A stretch of DNA of 64,000 bases, from contig OMZM01000002.1 of NCBI GenBank assembly GCA_900315545.1, positions 124,001-188,000 of the forward strand, read 5' to 3'. The position numbers were made by a program, and so were the translations under genes. The notes beneath the pieces are model-generated. The model ran no database searches. It had not been told where the DNA came from and saw only the letters and a program-made list of their open reading frames with translations. Source of the stretch: an uncultured Prevotella sp. GTDB taxonomy: Bacteria > Bacteroidota > Bacteroidia > Bacteroidales > Bacteroidaceae. This document shows, piece by piece, positions 17,748-27,242 of this stretch; within the stretch, counting starts at the first letter, position 1, and each line of letters begins with the position of its first letter.

Positions 17748-19886
17748 TCAGCTTTGTATTCCTTTCATAGACAGACCAATTCTATTGCGTACAAAGTCTA
17801 CTTTTACAACCCTTACCTTGACGTGTTGATGTAGTTTTACGATCTCATTCGGGTCTTTCACGTATTTGTCGGACATTTGTGATATATGTACAAGTCCGTC
17901 CTGATGTACGCCAATATCGACAAACGCGCCGAAGTTGGTTATGTTTGTAACGATGCCAGGCAATATCATTCCCTCTGCAACATCGTCGATGGTCGTTACA
18001 TTCGGATCGAACTCAAACTCCTCCAGTTGTTCGCGTGGGTCAAGACCAGGCTTTTCGAGCTCGTTCATAATGTCGGTAAGAGTAGGAATACCAATCTTGT
18101 CGGTTACATATTGGTTTATGTCTATTTGCTTCTGCAAATCCTTATTCTTTATCAGTTCACCAACGGTGCAGTGCTTGTCGTGTGCCATTTTCTCAACGAT
18201 ACGATAGCTCTCAGGGTGTACGGCACTGTTGTCGAGTGGATTTTTAGCTTGTGGTATGCGCAAGAATCCTGCACATTGCTCAAATGCCGCCGGACCAAGA
18301 CGTGGCACTTTCTTCAGTTGTGAGCGTGAAGTGAATGCTCCGTGCTCGCGCCGATACTCAACAATGTTCTTAGCCAATATTGGTCCCAGTCCGCTGATAT
18401 ATGTCAGCAAGTGTTGCGATGCGGTATTAAGGTTGACGCCAACAGCATTCACACAGCTTTCCACAGTCTGGTCAAGGCTTTGCTTGAGCTTATTCTGGTC
18501 AACGTCGTGCTGATACTGTCCGACCCCAATGCTCTTAGGGTCTATCTTCACTAACTCTGCCAATGGGTCTATCAGCCGTCGTGCAATGCTTACTGCACCA
18601 CGCACGGTAACGTCTTCGTCTGGGAACTCTTCGCGTGCAATTTTCGATGCAGAGTATATTGATGCACCGTCTTCACTGACAGTAAATACCTGTACTTTCT
18701 TGTCCAAGTCAAGTTCCTTTACAAATTCCACCGTTTCCCTATTTGCCGTACCGTTACCTATTGCTATTGCTTTTATGGCATATTGCTTTATCATCTGCTC
18801 GGTATGTACTTTAGCCTGCATACGTCTGTTGACTGGCGGATGTGGAAAAATGGCTTCGTTGTATAGCAGGTTTCCCTGTTCGTCGAGGCATACTACCTTG
18901 CAACCGGTACGAAATCCCGGATCGATGCCCATCACTCGTTTCTGTCCGAGTGGTGCGGCAAGCAGCAGTTGGCGCAAGTTTTCTGCAAACACTTTTATTG
19001 CTTCTTCGTCAGCTTTCAGTTTGCTGAGTGTCGCAAACTCATTTTCTATCGATGGTTTCAGCAGTCGCTTATATGCATCTTCGGCAGCTTCGTTGATGAT
19101 TCTTCCGCATGGGCTTGTTCCCCTCACGTGCAGTCGCTGCAGTCTGCCGATGCATTCGTCTTCATATTCTATGTCGATGCTTATTCTCAGATATCCTTCT
19201 TTTTCGCCTCTGCGCATGGCAAGCAACCTGTGAGATGAGCATTTCTTCAGTGGTTCCTTGAAGTCGAAATAATCTGAATACTTTGCTGCTTCATCGTTGT
19301 TAGCCTTTGCCTTTATGACTTTCGACCTGATGATAGCCTCGCGCTCGAAGGTGTTTCGCAGTTGTATTCGCGACCTTTCGTCTTCATTTATCGTTTCCGC
19401 AATGATGTCTTTTGCTCCCGTGATAGCATCTTCAGCTGTTGGTACGTCTTTGCTAACAAATTTCTTTGCAATTTCTTTAGGCTTCAGTTCCTGCTGAAGC
19501 ATAATGATTTGTGCCAGAGGTTCAAGTCCGCGTTCGCGTGCCACTTGTGCCTTTGTCCTGCGTTTAGGTTTGTATGGCAGGTAAATGTCTTCAAGTATGG
19601 CATTGTCCCAACACTCATCTATACGGCTTTTCAGTTCATCTGTAAGTTTGCCCTGCTCCTCTATGGTCTTAAGTATCGTTTCCTTGCGTTTTGAAACGGT
19701 CTTATAGTTATCGTTGAGTTGGCTAATTTGAGCAATCTGCACCTCGTTAAGTCCGCCTGTGCGCTCCTTACGATAGCGTGAAATAAACGGTATGGTGCAT
19801 CCCTGTTCTAAGAGTTCAAGTGTGTTGTCTACACCTCTTTCCGGCAACTGCAAGTCTTTTGCTATTAGTTGAGTGTAAGCATTCAT
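17748..19886 (-). CDS. tex: Tex-like RNA-binding protein
   Basis: The 712-residue protein matches the transcription accessory factor Tex throughout. The Tex-type N-terminus contains GCTIPFISRYRKERTGGLNE; a YqgF/RNase H-like domain follows with MGIDPGFRTGCKVVCLDE (about residues 325-430). Next come helix-hairpin-helix motifs (LLTYISGLGPILAKNIVEY, about 490-560) and a C-terminal S1 RNA-binding domain (ILPGIVTNITNFGAFVDIGV to SMKGIQS, about 640-712). Tex binds nucleic acid and is linked to transcription and RNA quality control. It is monocistronic and divergent from the ABC-F gene. Confidence 0.96.
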   Translation of the reverse strand: MNAYTQLIAKDLQLPERGVDNTLELLEQGCTIPFISRYRKERTGGLNEVQIAQISQLNDNYKTVSKRKETILKTIEEQGKLTDELKSRIDECWDNAILEDIYLPYKPKRRTKAQVARERGLEPLAQIIMLQQELKPKEIAKKFVSKDVPTAEDAITGAKDIIAETINEDERSRIQLRNTFEREAIIRSKVIKAKANNDEAAKYSDYFDFKEPLKKCSSHRLLAMRRGEKEGYLRISIDIEYEDECIGRLQRLHVRGTSPCGRIINEAAEDAYKRLLKPSIENEFATLSKLKADEEAIKVFAENLRQLLLAAPLGQKRVMGIDPGFRTGCKVVCLDEQGNLLYNEAIFPHPPVNRRMQAKVHTEQMIKQYAIKAIAIGNGTANRETVEFVKELDLDKKVQVFTVSEDGASIYSASKIAREEFPDEDVTVRGAVSIARRLIDPLAELVKIDPKSIGVGQYQHDVDQNKLKQSLDQTVESCVNAVGVNLNTASQHLLTYISGLGPILAKNIVEYRREHGAFTSRSQLKKVPRLGPAAFEQCAGFLRIPQAKNPLDNSAVHPESYRIVEKMAHDKHCTVGELIKNKDLQKQIDINQYVTDKIGIPTLTDIMNELEKPGLDPREQLEEFEFDPNVTTIDDVAEGMILPGIVTNITNFGAFVDIGVHQDGLVHISQMSDKYVKDPNEIVKLHQHVKVRVVKVDFVRNRIGLSMKGIQS

Positions 19887-20015
19887 CGTGAAAATGATTA
19901 TAATTAACGTGCGAAATTACTCAAAATCCGTCAAATGAACAAGAAAATCCAACTATTTTTTTTGTTACTGATGTTAAATAATGATGTTTTTGTTTCATAT
20001 ATTTTATATAATTTA

Positions 20016-20023
20016 TATCTTTG
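20016..20023 (+). promoter_or_regulatory. -7 box for the ABC-F/M13 peptidase transcript
   Basis: TATCTTTG fits the consensus and precedes the ABC-F start by about 54 bases. A TTTG lies upstream at 19989-19992, with a slightly long 23-base gap. Confidence 0.65.
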
Positions 20024-20076
20024 CAAAATATATTTGGAAAACTGATAATAACATAATTTATTCCTGACGTGACGAG

Positions 20077-22047
20077 ATGATATCTGTAGAAGGATTAGCT
20101 GTTGAGTTTAGTGCTAAACCATTGTTTAGCAATGCTTCGTTTGTCATCAATAGTCGAGACCGTATTGCCCTTGTCGGCAAGAACGGTGCTGGCAAGTCAA
20201 CATTGCTGAAACTTCTGTGCGGAATGCAGAAACCGTCGCGTGGTAATATCTCTTTCCCCAACGATATAACCGTAGGCTATCTGCCACAGGTAATGAACTT
20301 GCAGGACGATACCACTGTCAGGCAGGAAACCAGAAAGGCATTCGAGAGTCATATCTTGCTGAAGCAACAGCTCGTGGCTATGGAAAAGCAAATGAGCGAG
20401 CGCACTGACTATGAGAGTGCAGACTACATGCAACTGGTGGAGGACTACACTCAGCAGCATGAGCACTACCTTATGCTTGGTGGCGACAACTACGAAGCTG
20501 ACATTGAGCGCACGCTTATCGGTCTTGGATTTCTGCGTACCGACCTCGAACGACCAACTTCTGAGTTCTCCGGTGGATGGCGAATGCGAATAGAGTTGGC
20601 AAAAATCCTCTTGCAACGCCCCGATGTTCTTCTGCTCGACGAGCCGACAAACCATCTCGACATTGAGAGTATACAGTGGTTTGAGCAGTTTCTTTCGCAA
20701 AGCGGAAGCACCATCGTACTGGTCAGCCACGACAGGGCTTTCATAAACAACGTAACCAATCGTACACTGGAAATAACATGTGGCAGGATTGTCGACTACA
20801 AAGTGAAGTACGACGAGTATGTCAAGTTGCGCGAGGAACGTCGAGAACAGCAGTTGCGAGCCTACGAAAACCAGCAGAAAGAGATAGCCGACATAAAAGA
20901 CTTCATAGAGCGGTTCAGGTATAAGCCTACGAAAGCAGTGCAGGTGCAGAGCCGCATAAAGCAACTGGAGAAGATAGTCCCGATAGAGATTGACGATGTC
21001 GACCGCTCAGCCATGCGCCTGAAGTTTCCGCCGTGTCTGCGTTGCGGCGACTATCCCATAATTTGCAAGGATGTAGAGAAAAACTATGGCGACAATCTTG
21101 TGTTCTCTGATGTTAACCTGACGATAAAGAGGGGCGAGAAAGTGGCATTTGTAGGCAAGAACGGCGAAGGAAAGTCAACGCTCGTGAAGTGTATAATGAA
21201 CGAGATAGACTACAACGGCGAGCTGAAGATAGGACACAACGTGCAGATAGGATACTTTGCCCAGAACCAGGCGCAGCTGCTCGACGAGAGACTGACAGTC
21301 TTCGACACAATAGACCAAGTGGCAAAGGGCGACATCCGAATGCGCATAAACGACATTCTCGGAGCGTTCATGTTTGGCGGTGAGGCTTCGGAAAAGCGTG
21401 TGAAAGTGCTTAGCGGAGGCGAACGGAGCCGACTCGCTATGATACGCCTGCTGCTTGAGCCGGTCAACCTGCTTATACTCGACGAGCCGACAAACCATCT
21501 CGACATGGCGTCGAAAGACATACTGAAAGAAGCCATACTTGCCTTCGACGGTACGGCAATCATCGTGAGCCACGACCGCGAGTTCCTCGACGGTTTGGTG
21601 TCGAAGGTATATGAGTTTGGCGGCGGAAAGGTGCGCGAGCATCTCGGCGGAATATACGATTTCCTGCAACATCACCAGATTGAGTCGCTTGCCGAACTCG
21701 GCTCTGCCGACAGACAGGCAAAGACGGCTGTGCTGTCGGGACAGCATAGACAGCAGAACGACAATAAGGAGAAGGACAAGGAGAATGCTGCCGAAAGCAA
21801 GATGAGCTACGAGGAGCATAAGGAAATGCAGCGCCGCCGGAGCCGACTGGAAAAAGCCATACAGCAGACCGAACGCCAGATAGAGGAAAGTGAGCAGAGA
21901 CTGTCGGAACTCGATGCCTTGCTGATGGATGCAGAGAATGCTGCTAACATGGCGCTTGTCAACGAATATACCGAAGTAAAGGCAAAGGTCGACAGGCTCG
22001 TGGCTGACTGGGAGCGGCAGAGCGAGGAGTTGGAATCAATCAATTAA
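20077..22047 (+). CDS. ABC-F family ATPase
   Basis: This 656-residue soluble protein has two ABC ATPase domains and no membrane segments, the ABC-F layout. Domain 1: Walker A GKNGAGKST (about residue 35), signature SGGWRMRIELAKILL, Walker B LLLDEPTNHLD. Domain 2: Walker A GKNGEGKST (about 362), signature LSGGERSRLAMIRLLL, Walker B LILDEPTNHLD. The PtIM-type linker (VQVQSRIKQLEKIVP) lies between them, and a charged coiled coil occupies about residues 565-656, as in Uup/YdiF types. ABC-F proteins act on the ribosome to relieve stalling or confer antibiotic resistance. Housekeeping context makes the first more likely. The M13 peptidase follows after 23 bases. Confidence 0.93.
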   Translation: MISVEGLAVEFSAKPLFSNASFVINSRDRIALVGKNGAGKSTLLKLLCGMQKPSRGNISFPNDITVGYLPQVMNLQDDTTVRQETRKAFESHILLKQQLVAMEKQMSERTDYESADYMQLVEDYTQQHEHYLMLGGDNYEADIERTLIGLGFLRTDLERPTSEFSGGWRMRIELAKILLQRPDVLLLDEPTNHLDIESIQWFEQFLSQSGSTIVLVSHDRAFINNVTNRTLEITCGRIVDYKVKYDEYVKLREERREQQLRAYENQQKEIADIKDFIERFRYKPTKAVQVQSRIKQLEKIVPIEIDDVDRSAMRLKFPPCLRCGDYPIICKDVEKNYGDNLVFSDVNLTIKRGEKVAFVGKNGEGKSTLVKCIMNEIDYNGELKIGHNVQIGYFAQNQAQLLDERLTVFDTIDQVAKGDIRMRINDILGAFMFGGEASEKRVKVLSGGERSRLAMIRLLLEPVNLLILDEPTNHLDMASKDILKEAILAFDGTAIIVSHDREFLDGLVSKVYEFGGGKVREHLGGIYDFLQHHQIESLAELGSADRQAKTAVLSGQHRQQNDNKEKDKENAAESKMSYEEHKEMQRRRSRLEKAIQQTERQIEESEQRLSELDALLMDAENAANMALVNEYTEVKAKVDRLVADWERQSEELESIN

Positions 22048-22070
22048 TACCATAAATAATTAACAAGACA

Positions 22071-24104
22071 ATGAAAAAACTTTTAACAATCATGGCTATT
22101 GCCTCAATCTCTGTTGCCGGAATGGCACAGACTAATCTGAAGTCGGGCATCAATCCTGCCGACTTAGACAAGACAGTACAGCCCGGAGAAAGTTTCTACG
22201 ACTATGCTTGTGGTGGTTGGATGAAAGCAAATCCGCTGCCGGATGCATACTCTCGCTACGGAAGTTTCGACCGTCTGGCTGAAGACAACAACAAGCGCAT
22301 CCACGACATACTGTCGGAACTGGAGAAGGGCAGCTATATTCGTGGCTCGATAGAGCAGAAACTGAGCGACTACTATAAGCTCGCTATGGATTCCGACCGC
22401 CTCAACCGCGAGGGCGTGGAGCCTGTAATGCCTCTCATTCGCGAGGCTGAGGCTGCGAAAACCGTTGCCGACCTCGAGAACATGAAGCTGAAGTATGCAG
22501 AATACGGACTGTCGAACTTCATGGGAATGGGTTTCGGTGCTGACGAGAAGAATGCAAAGATGAACATCCTGAACGTCTATCAGGGTGGTCTGACACTGGG
22601 TCAGAAGGAATACTACCTTGACAACGACGAGGCTACAACTGCCATTCGCGAAGCATATAAGAAACACATTGTCAGGATGTTCCGTTTCTTCGGCTTCGAC
22701 GAGCAGCAGGCTACAGCCAAGATGGAGGGCGTGATGCGCATAGAGACGGCGCTGGCTAAGGTGTCGAAAAGCCGCACAGAACTGCGCGACGTAGAGGCTA
22801 ACTACAACAAGATGACCCTGAAAGAGTTTGAGAAACGCTATCCTAACGTGCAGATAACAAAGCATCTGAACGCTGAGGGTATCGACACAAAGTATTTCCA
22901 GGAACTTGTTGTCGGACAGCCGTCGTTCGTTGCGGGTGCAAACAAGATTATCGGCGAACTCAATGCCGACGACTACCGTGCATACATAGAGTGGGACATC
23001 ATCCTCAGCTCGGCAAGCTATCTGAGCGAATACATCAGTCAGGCAAACTTCGACTTCTTCGGAAAGACACTCTCAGGACGCAAGGTTGACTACCCACGAT
23101 GGAAGCGCGCTACAAACCAGGTGGAGGCGCAGATGGGACAGGCTCTCGGCAAAATGTATGTTGAGCGCTACTTCCCTGCATCTTCAAAGGAGCGTATGGA
23201 GACTCTCGTGAAGAACCTCCAGAAGGCTCTGGCACAGCGCATCGAGGCTCAGACATGGATGAGCAAGAAGACTAAGAAGGCGGCTCTCGAAAAACTAAAC
23301 GCTTTCTACGTTAAGATTGGTTATCCAGAGAAGTGGGAAGACATAAGCCAGCTGACTGTAGACCCAGAGAAGTCGTACTATCAGAACGTGCTGGAGTGCC
23401 GTCGTTTCTGGAACAAGCATCAGATAGAGAAGACTGCCGGAAAGCCGGTAGACCCAGACGAGTGGTTTATGACTCCGCAGACTGTTAACGCTTATTACAA
23501 CCCGACGACAAACGAAATATGCTTCCCTGCCGGAATCTTGCAGGTTCCTTTCTTCGACCCGACAGCCGACGATGCGTTCAACTATGGTGCTATTGGTGTT
23601 GTCATCGGACACGAAATGACTCACGGATTCGACGATCAGGGACGCCACTACGACAAGACCGGAAACATGGTAGACTGGTGGACAAAGAGTGACGGTACTA
23701 ACTTCGTAAACCGCACAGGCAAGTATGCTGATTTCTTCTCAAAGATTAAGGTGCTGCCAGACCTCAATGCAAACGGAAACCTTACTCTCGGCGAAAACCT
23801 TGCAGACCACGGCGGCTTGCAGGTGGCTTACTATGCTTTCAAGATGGCCACCGAAAAGAATCCTCTGAAGGTAATCGACGGCTTCACGCCGGAGCAGCGT
23901 TTCTTCCTCGCATACGCAGGTGTGTGGGCAGGAAACATTACGGAGGCTGAAATACGCAACCGCACCAAGAGCGACCCTCACAGCTTGGGACGCTGGCGCG
24001 TGGACGGAGCCCTGCCACACATCGACATGTGGTATGATGCCTTCAACATCAAGCCGACGGACAAGCTCTTCATACCGAAAGAGCAGCGACTGTCGCTCTG
24101 GTAA
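22071..24104 (+). CDS. pepO: M13 family zinc metallopeptidase (PepO/neprilysin-like)
   Basis: The 677-residue enzyme begins with a signal peptide (MKKLLTIMAIASISVAGMAQ), so it is secreted to the periplasm. The neprilysin N-terminal domain follows, then the catalytic domain with substrate-binding NAYYNPTTNEICFPAGIL, the zinc motif HEMTH in GHEMTHGFDDQG (about residue 514) and the third ligand in ENLADHGGLQVAY (about 578). M13 enzymes cut short peptides on the N-side of hydrophobic residues. The C-terminus ends LSLW rather than with the cysteine-containing end of some family members. It is cotranscribed with the ABC-F gene and followed by a terminator. Confidence 0.95.
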   Translation: MKKLLTIMAIASISVAGMAQTNLKSGINPADLDKTVQPGESFYDYACGGWMKANPLPDAYSRYGSFDRLAEDNNKRIHDILSELEKGSYIRGSIEQKLSDYYKLAMDSDRLNREGVEPVMPLIREAEAAKTVADLENMKLKYAEYGLSNFMGMGFGADEKNAKMNILNVYQGGLTLGQKEYYLDNDEATTAIREAYKKHIVRMFRFFGFDEQQATAKMEGVMRIETALAKVSKSRTELRDVEANYNKMTLKEFEKRYPNVQITKHLNAEGIDTKYFQELVVGQPSFVAGANKIIGELNADDYRAYIEWDIILSSASYLSEYISQANFDFFGKTLSGRKVDYPRWKRATNQVEAQMGQALGKMYVERYFPASSKERMETLVKNLQKALAQRIEAQTWMSKKTKKAALEKLNAFYVKIGYPEKWEDISQLTVDPEKSYYQNVLECRRFWNKHQIEKTAGKPVDPDEWFMTPQTVNAYYNPTTNEICFPAGILQVPFFDPTADDAFNYGAIGVVIGHEMTHGFDDQGRHYDKTGNMVDWWTKSDGTNFVNRTGKYADFFSKIKVLPDLNANGNLTLGENLADHGGLQVAYYAFKMATEKNPLKVIDGFTPEQRFFLAYAGVWAGNITEAEIRNRTKSDPHSLGRWRVDGALPHIDMWYDAFNIKPTDKLFIPKEQRLSLW

Positions 24105-24128
24105 TAATACCTATTATAATTAATATAC

Positions 24129-24180
24129 AGCCGACGAACTTGTCTGCATCCATGCACGACAGCCCGTCGGCTTTTCTTTT
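24129..24180 (+). terminator. Terminator after the M13 peptidase
   Basis: An outer 8-bp stem AGCCGACG/CGTCGGCT (24129-24136 with 24165-24172) carries an inner stem (TGTCTGCAT with a bulged partner) and is followed by TTTTCTTTT. Confidence 0.85.
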
Positions 24181-24259
24181 GCCCGCAGGCACATGCGGCT
24201 CAGTAGTCGTGAAGTTCATTGCAGTACGACAGTGCCTTTTGATGCAGAATTTCCGCTCA

Positions 24260-24710
24260 CAGCAAAAAGTGTGCCAAACTCGCCAGACTTTTCTTTCGGA
24301 GCGAAAAAGTATGAAAAATTTTGACAGGGAAAAACTTGCAAAATAGAAGCGGAACAGGCGCTGAAAGTGTGAAAATATGCAAAAATCCGTGCCGGCGATA
24401 ATTGTTAAAATTGTCAAAGAGTATCTTTGAGCCCACTATTTAGCCTATTTTGCCATGTAATACATAATGTCCGGCACCCCCAAACACTATGTCTGACCTC
24501 CTCAAACAGTGTGTTTGACAATGTCAAATATACTCTTTGACAATTTTAACATATACAATTCGTGTGTATAAATGCTATATTTAGCGATAACAAACTGACT
24601 GCCAGGCGATTATGGATACATGCGGATTTTGGGCATATTTTGCCCCTCAGATTTCCGAAACGGCTTTCGAGGGCATTCTCGCGACAGTAAACGGGCGAAA
24701 ATTGATTAGC
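24260..24710 (-). repeat. Interspersed 450-bp element, copy C
   Basis: Element in reverse orientation relative to copy A. On the plus strand the six 17-bp units start at 24414, 24436, 24458, 24480, 24502 and 24524, exactly 22 bp apart: TCAAAGAGTATCTTTGA, the AT-rich CTATTTAGCCTATTTTG, TAATACATAATGTCCGG, CCAAACACTATGTCTGA, TCAAACAGTGTGTTTGA and TCAAATATACTCTTTGA. The 26-bp arms (24405-24430 and 24524-24549) pair with one mismatch. Flanks match copies A, D and E. It occupies the gap between the M13 peptidase terminator and the spt promoter. Confidence 0.9.
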
Positions 24711-24857
24711 AACATTTTCGGCAAGAGAATAGAAAAAATGCGCAAAAATATGACGTAAAAAAGGAAAACAGACATCTTTATGTTACATTTATATCAAAAT
24801 ATTTAGACTAATGACGATATTTCTTATAAAAAAATAATGATTGTAACACATTTTTTG

Positions 24858-24865
24858 TACCTTTG
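24858..24865 (+). promoter_or_regulatory. -7 box for spt
   Basis: TACCTTTG followed by GCAG, the best consensus form, 41 bases before the spt ATG. Confidence 0.75.
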
Positions 24866-24906
24866 CAGCCTAAACCATAATAGTAGTTATACTACACATA
24901 TTTATA

Positions 24907-26097
24907 ATGGGAGTTTTACAAGATAGATTTAAAAGTTACCGTCGCCCACAGCGCTACATGGCTGAAGGTGTGTATCCTTATTTCAGAGAGATAACAGGCA
25001 AGCAGGGAACAGTAGTTGAAATGGAAGGACACCGCGTCCTGATGTTTGGCTCAAACGCCTATACAGGACTGACAGGCGACGAACGCATCATAAAGGCAGC
25101 AAAAGATGCACTCGACAAATACGGCTCGGGATGCGCAGGAAGCCGACTGCTGAACGGCACACTCGACATTCATGTACAGTTGGAAAAGGAACTTGCAGAA
25201 TATGTACGCAAGGATGAAGCAATGTGCTTCTCAACCGGATTCTTCGTAAACTCAGGAGTAATACCGGTGATATGCACAAGAGAAGACTACATCATCTGCG
25301 ACGAACGCGACCACGCCAGCATAGTAGACGGCAGACGACTGTCATTCGCCAAGCAGCTGAAATATCGCCACAACGATATGGAAGACCTGGAGAAAATACT
25401 GCAGAAGTGCGATCCGGAACCAATGAAACTCATCGTTGTAGACGGCGTATTCTCTATGGAAGGCGACCTCTGCAACCTGCCAGAAATCATAAGACTGAAG
25501 AAAAAATACAAGAACGTGGCTGTCATGGTCGACGAAGCACACGGCATAGGAGTCTTCGGAAGCGAGGGCAGGGGAGTGTGCGACCACTTCGGACTGCTCG
25601 ACGACGTAGACATCATAATGGGAACGTTCAGCAAGAGCCTCGCCAGCATAGGCGGATTCGTGGCAGCAGACTTCGACACGATAAACTACATGCGCAACGC
25701 TGTACGAACATACATCTTCAGCGCATCTAACACACCGGCAGCAACGGCAGCAGCACGCGAAGCACTCCACATCATAAGGAAAGAGCCGGAAAGAATGGAG
25801 AAACTGTGGGACGTAACACGATACGCACTCGAAAGATTCCGCGAAGAAGGATTTGAGATAGGCGACACCGAAAGCCCAATCATACCACTCTATGTCAGAG
25901 ACGTAGACAAGACATTCTACGTAACAAAGCTGGCATTCGACAACGGCGTATTCATCAACCCTGTGATACCGCCCGCATGCGCACCACAAGACACACTCGT
26001 AAGGTTCGCACTGATGGCAACACACACCAAAGAACAGGTGGAAGAAGGTATACAAGTCCTGAAAAAAGTATTCAAAGAACTGAATATTTTAAAATAA
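24907..26097 (+). CDS. spt: Serine palmitoyltransferase (alpha-oxoamine synthase family)
   Basis: The 396-residue PLP enzyme belongs to the alpha-oxoamine synthase family. The cofactor lysine lies in GTFSKSLASIGGF; FGSNAYTGLTGDERII, GSGCAGSRLLNGT and VDEAHGIGVFG are further family motifs. The overall wording (MGVLQDRFKSYRRPQRYMAE, GVYPYFREITGKQGT) closely resembles, from memory, the Bacteroides serine palmitoyltransferase, which condenses serine with an acyl-CoA in the first step of sphingolipid synthesis. The close paralogue is 2-amino-3-ketobutyrate CoA ligase, which some databases would assign; no threonine dehydrogenase gene is adjacent, which favours SPT. It is cytosolic and monocistronic. 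Confidence 0.85.
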   Translation: MGVLQDRFKSYRRPQRYMAEGVYPYFREITGKQGTVVEMEGHRVLMFGSNAYTGLTGDERIIKAAKDALDKYGSGCAGSRLLNGTLDIHVQLEKELAEYVRKDEAMCFSTGFFVNSGVIPVICTREDYIICDERDHASIVDGRRLSFAKQLKYRHNDMEDLEKILQKCDPEPMKLIVVDGVFSMEGDLCNLPEIIRLKKKYKNVAVMVDEAHGIGVFGSEGRGVCDHFGLLDDVDIIMGTFSKSLASIGGFVAADFDTINYMRNAVRTYIFSASNTPAATAAAREALHIIRKEPERMEKLWDVTRYALERFREEGFEIGDTESPIIPLYVRDVDKTFYVTKLAFDNGVFINPVIPPACAPQDTLVRFALMATHTKEQVEEGIQVLKKVFKELNILK

Positions 26098-26109
26098 ATA
26101 GGCAAAATA

Positions 26110-26141
26110 TTTGCACGGTAAGAAAAAAAGATATACCTTTG
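26110..26141 (+). promoter_or_regulatory. Promoter for tRNA-Pro
   Basis: TTTG -33 (26110-26113) and TACCTTTG -7 (26134-26141) with a 20-base gap, about 25 bases before the tRNA. A short leader hairpin GCAAAA/TTTTGC lies between. Confidence 0.8.
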
Positions 26142-26166
26142 CACCCGCAAAACAAAAATTTTGCAA

Positions 26167-26240
26167 CGGGGTGTAGCGCAGTCCGGTAGCGCGCCTGGTT
26201 TGGGACCAGGTGGTCGCAGGTTCGAATCCTGTCGCCCCGA
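26167..26240 (+). tRNA. tRNA-Pro (anticodon TGG)
   Basis: The 74-base cloverleaf has acceptor arm CGGGGTG/CGCCCCG with discriminator A, a D-loop with GTCCGGTAGC, an anticodon arm CCTGG-TTTGGGA-CCAGG giving anticodon TGG, and a T arm with GGTTCGAATCC. The 3' CCA is not encoded and must be added after transcription. It has its own promoter and a strong terminator, so it is a single-gene unit. I see no integrase or attachment-site duplication beside it. Confidence 0.97.
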
Positions 26241-26244
26241 CGCA

Positions 26245-26284
26245 ACAACGAAGAAGCACAACAATGTGCTTCTTCGTTGTTTTT
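26245..26284 (+). terminator. Terminator of tRNA-Pro
   Basis: A perfect 16-bp stem (26245-26260 with 26265-26280), ACAA tetraloop and TTTT tail directly after the tRNA. Confidence 0.95.
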
Positions 26285-26383
26285 ATACCCCGAAAGACAG
26301 CCTCCCGAAGCTGGAGGAAAGCTGCAAAACAATCTTTTTCACATTATTTATATGCTAAGATACGATGTTTCGATATTTTTTTG

Positions 26384-26391
26384 TACTTTTG
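26384..26391 (+). promoter_or_regulatory. -7 box for the GH25 lysozyme transcript
   Basis: TACTTTTG followed by GCA, 71 bases before the chosen start codon. Confidence 0.65.
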
Positions 26392-26462
26392 CATAGATAA
26401 ATTGGAAATTGCAACATTATGGACTCTTCCGTATGGGAAAGTCGAAGAAACAACAGACAACA

Positions 26463-27161
26463 ATGAAAAGAATTTTTACAATAATAGCAATACTGTTTTG
26501 CGCAATGACAATCAGCGCACAAGGCGAGATATATCAGTGTGAAGACACCTGCCGGCATATTCACGGCATCGACATGAGCCACTATCAGGGCGACATCTTC
26601 TGGGAGGCTCTGGGACAGAACGGAAAGATAGCATACGTCTACCTTAAGGCAACGGAAGGCGGCGACCGCATAGACCACAGGTATGAGCACAACATTAAGA
26701 TGGCACAGGACAACAACATCCGTGTGGGCTCCTATCACTTCTACCGTGCACTGACTCCGCAGGCGGAACAGCTGAGAAACTTCCGCGCGCAGTGCAGACC
26801 GAAAGACCAAGACCTTATTCCTATGATTGACATAGAGGTCAAACCGTCGGGAATGTCGACAGAGGATTTCTGCGACTCACTGATGGTTTTCATCCATTTG
26901 GTTGAGCGCGCATACCATCAGAAACCACTGCTGTACACTTATACAAACTTCTACAACAAGTATCTTCAGGGATTGATTGACGATTATCCGCTGATGATAG
27001 CGCAGTATTCTGCCACTGAGCCGCGACTGAACGACGGAAAGGAATACATCATGTGGCAATATACGGCAAAGGGAAAGATAAACGGCGTGAACACATACGT
27101 AGACAAAAGCCGTTTCATGGGGCGGCACACCATGCGCGAGATACGCTTCCGGCACAAGTAG
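26463..27161 (+). CDS. Glycoside hydrolase family 25 lysozyme, secreted
   Basis: The 232-residue protein begins with a signal peptide (MKRIFTIIAILFCAMTISAQ) followed by a GH25 TIM-barrel domain. HGIDMSHYQGDIFWEALGQN carries the first catalytic aspartate, AYVYLKATEGG a substrate strand, SYHFYRAL the next, and IPMIDIEVKPSG the acidic pair of the active site. GH25 enzymes cut the beta-1,4 bond between MurNAc and GlcNAc; the export signal points to peptidoglycan turnover in the periplasm or secretion. Upstream in-frame starts (26409, 26433) would put polar residues before the signal peptide, so I use 26463. No phage genes are nearby. Confidence 0.9.
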   Translation: MKRIFTIIAILFCAMTISAQGEIYQCEDTCRHIHGIDMSHYQGDIFWEALGQNGKIAYVYLKATEGGDRIDHRYEHNIKMAQDNNIRVGSYHFYRALTPQAEQLRNFRAQCRPKDQDLIPMIDIEVKPSGMSTEDFCDSLMVFIHLVERAYHQKPLLYTYTNFYNKYLQGLIDDYPLMIAQYSATEPRLNDGKEYIMWQYTAKGKINGVNTYVDKSRFMGRHTMREIRFRHK

Positions 27162-27242
27162 CGGCAGGCAAACAGCAATGTGGAAAGGCTGATTTCAGCG
27201 TTAACAGATAAGCAAAGAACAATAATATATACATAGAAAACA

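Noticed and set aside
24070-24417. 115-codon minus-strand frame over the M13 peptidase end and repeat copy C
   Set aside because: It crosses a terminator and the repeat, and has no recognisable domain.
26167-26284. tRNA-Pro as integration site of a mobile element
   Set aside because: No integrase gene and no duplicated tRNA 3' end; the gene is followed directly by its own terminator.
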